Source of the DNA: Deltaproteobacteria bacterium
GTDB lineage: Bacteria; Myxococcota_A; Polyangia; Polyangiales; Ga0077539
Assembly: GCA_016218725.1 (NCBI GenBank)
Contig: JACRDB010000077.1
Location: 1 to 64,000, forward strand
DNA length: 64,000 bases
Direction of reading: 5' to 3'
In this document: piece by piece, positions 63,095-64,000 of the stretch
Layout: each line of letters begins with the position of its first letter
Numbering within the stretch: position 1 is the stretch's first letter
Translations under genes and position numbers: made by a program
Notes under the pieces: generated by a model
The model's input: only the letters and a program-made list of their open reading frames with translations
Told to the model about the DNA's origin: nothing
The model's database searches: none

Positions 63095-64000
63095 TGGACC
63101 TCAAGGGCACACTCAAGGCGATCACCCTGGAGCTCCGCCGCGAGCTCGACGGCAGATACGACGCGCAGGGAACGTGGCAGTCGGGCGATCTGGCGCGGCG
63201 CCTGGCAGCCCTCGGCGTGCGTCCGGAGCGCGCCTCGGTGCCCGTAGATGAGCTCCCCCAGCTCACCCCTGAGGACCGCGAAGCACGCCGGGTCATTGAC
63301 GCGTACCTCCAGAACCGAGCGGAGGCCGGACAGCGTCGCGAGGCGGCCGTCGCGGAGTTCACCCGTGATGCCGCCTACACCTGGGCCAACCGCCTCCTCG
63401 CCCTGCGCTGTATGGAGGCGCGCGAGCTGATCGACGAGGTCGTCCTCCAGAAGGGCGCCTACGGCGGCCGCTCCCTCCAACACAACCGACTTGCAAAGAA
63501 GCAACCCGAGCGCTGCATCGGTGATGACGAGGGACTCTTCGCTGCGCTCTTCGATGAGTTTGCGCGACGTGCCAGGGAGCTTCCACTGCTCTTTGATCCA
63601 CGGTCCCCGGCGGTGGCGCTACGGCCGTCGGTCGCGGCCCTCAAGCGTTGCATCGCGCTTCTGTCGGGCACCGTCACGGTGAAGGGACAGGAGGCCGCCA
63701 GCGACGACGTGTTCAAGGCACCCGACGCGCTCGGCTGGACCTACCAATACTGGAATATCGAGGAGAAGGACCGGGTCTTCGAGAAGGTTCGGACGAAGAA
63801 GGGCTCCAAGATCGAGGGCGCCGAAATCGTCCCAGCGACATGCATCTACACCGAACCGTACATGGTGAAGTTCCTGGTCCAGAACTCGCTTGGCGCGACC
63901 TGGATGGGCATGCACCCGGACTCTCGCCTCACGGAGACGTGGACATATTACGTCCGAGGCGCCGACCGTGCGCCGGTGACGATGAAGCCGGTCGCGGACC
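63094..64000 (+). CDS. pglX: BREX methyltransferase PglX (BrxX), N-terminal part; truncated by window end
   Basis: ALGWTYQYWNIEEKDRVF..KIEGAEIVPATCIYTEPYMVKFLVQNSLGATWMGMHPDS; ATG overlaps brxC stop (TGATG). Confidence 0.92.
   Translation, partial: MDLKGTLKAITLELRRELDGRYDAQGTWQSGDLARRLAALGVRPERASVPVDELPQLTPEDREARRVIDAYLQNRAEAGQRREAAVAEFTRDAAYTWANRLLALRCMEARELIDEVVLQKGAYGGRSLQHNRLAKKQPERCIGDDEGLFAALFDEFARRARELPLLFDPRSPAVALRPSVAALKRCIALLSGTVTVKGQEAASDDVFKAPDALGWTYQYWNIEEKDRVFEKVRTKKGSKIEGAEIVPATCIYTEPYMVKFLVQNSLGATWMGMHPDSRLTETWTYYVRGADRAPVTMKPVAD

Noticed and set aside
63094-64000. Short minus-strand ORFs at the window end
   Set aside because: They are antisense to the clear PglX reading frame, which is absent from the ORF track only because it is cut by the window edge.

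Overview
This is a GC-rich chromosomal window, probably from a Myxococcota-like genome (inferred from the many lipoproteins with D/T/G/P-rich linkers, Hanks-type kinases, FHA proteins and Stig1-like Cys-rich proteins). Most of it encodes housekeeping enzymes (exonuclease III, SelB, DeoC, aminotransferase, Bpt, MtnP, CoaE) and secreted or lipoprotein genes. No rRNA, confident tRNA or CRISPR array was seen. Main points: (1) A probable selenoprotein is missed by ordinary ORF calling. On the minus strand at about 21256-21846, two in-frame TGAs give ...VFLRHLA-U-L-A-U-HEHLGEV..., a UxxU motif in a SelL/AhpC-TSA_2-like protein. A hairpin follows the TGAs, and the window also encodes SelB. (2) A DeoC aldolase carries an N-terminal amphipathic helix plus linker resembling a bacterial-microcompartment encapsulation peptide. 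(3) A DUF4258/MqsA-like toxin-antitoxin module is flanked by 67-bp direct repeats that duplicate the 3' end, including the stop codon, of the adjacent M20 peptidase gene. (4) A 163-bp imperfect inverted-repeat element lies between selB and deoC. (5) The right edge begins a BREX operon (brxA-brxB-brxC-pglX, truncated by the window), divergent from an XRE/S24 LexA-like regulator, with a dyad in the shared intergenic region. All homology statements come from motif recognition by eye; no searches were run.
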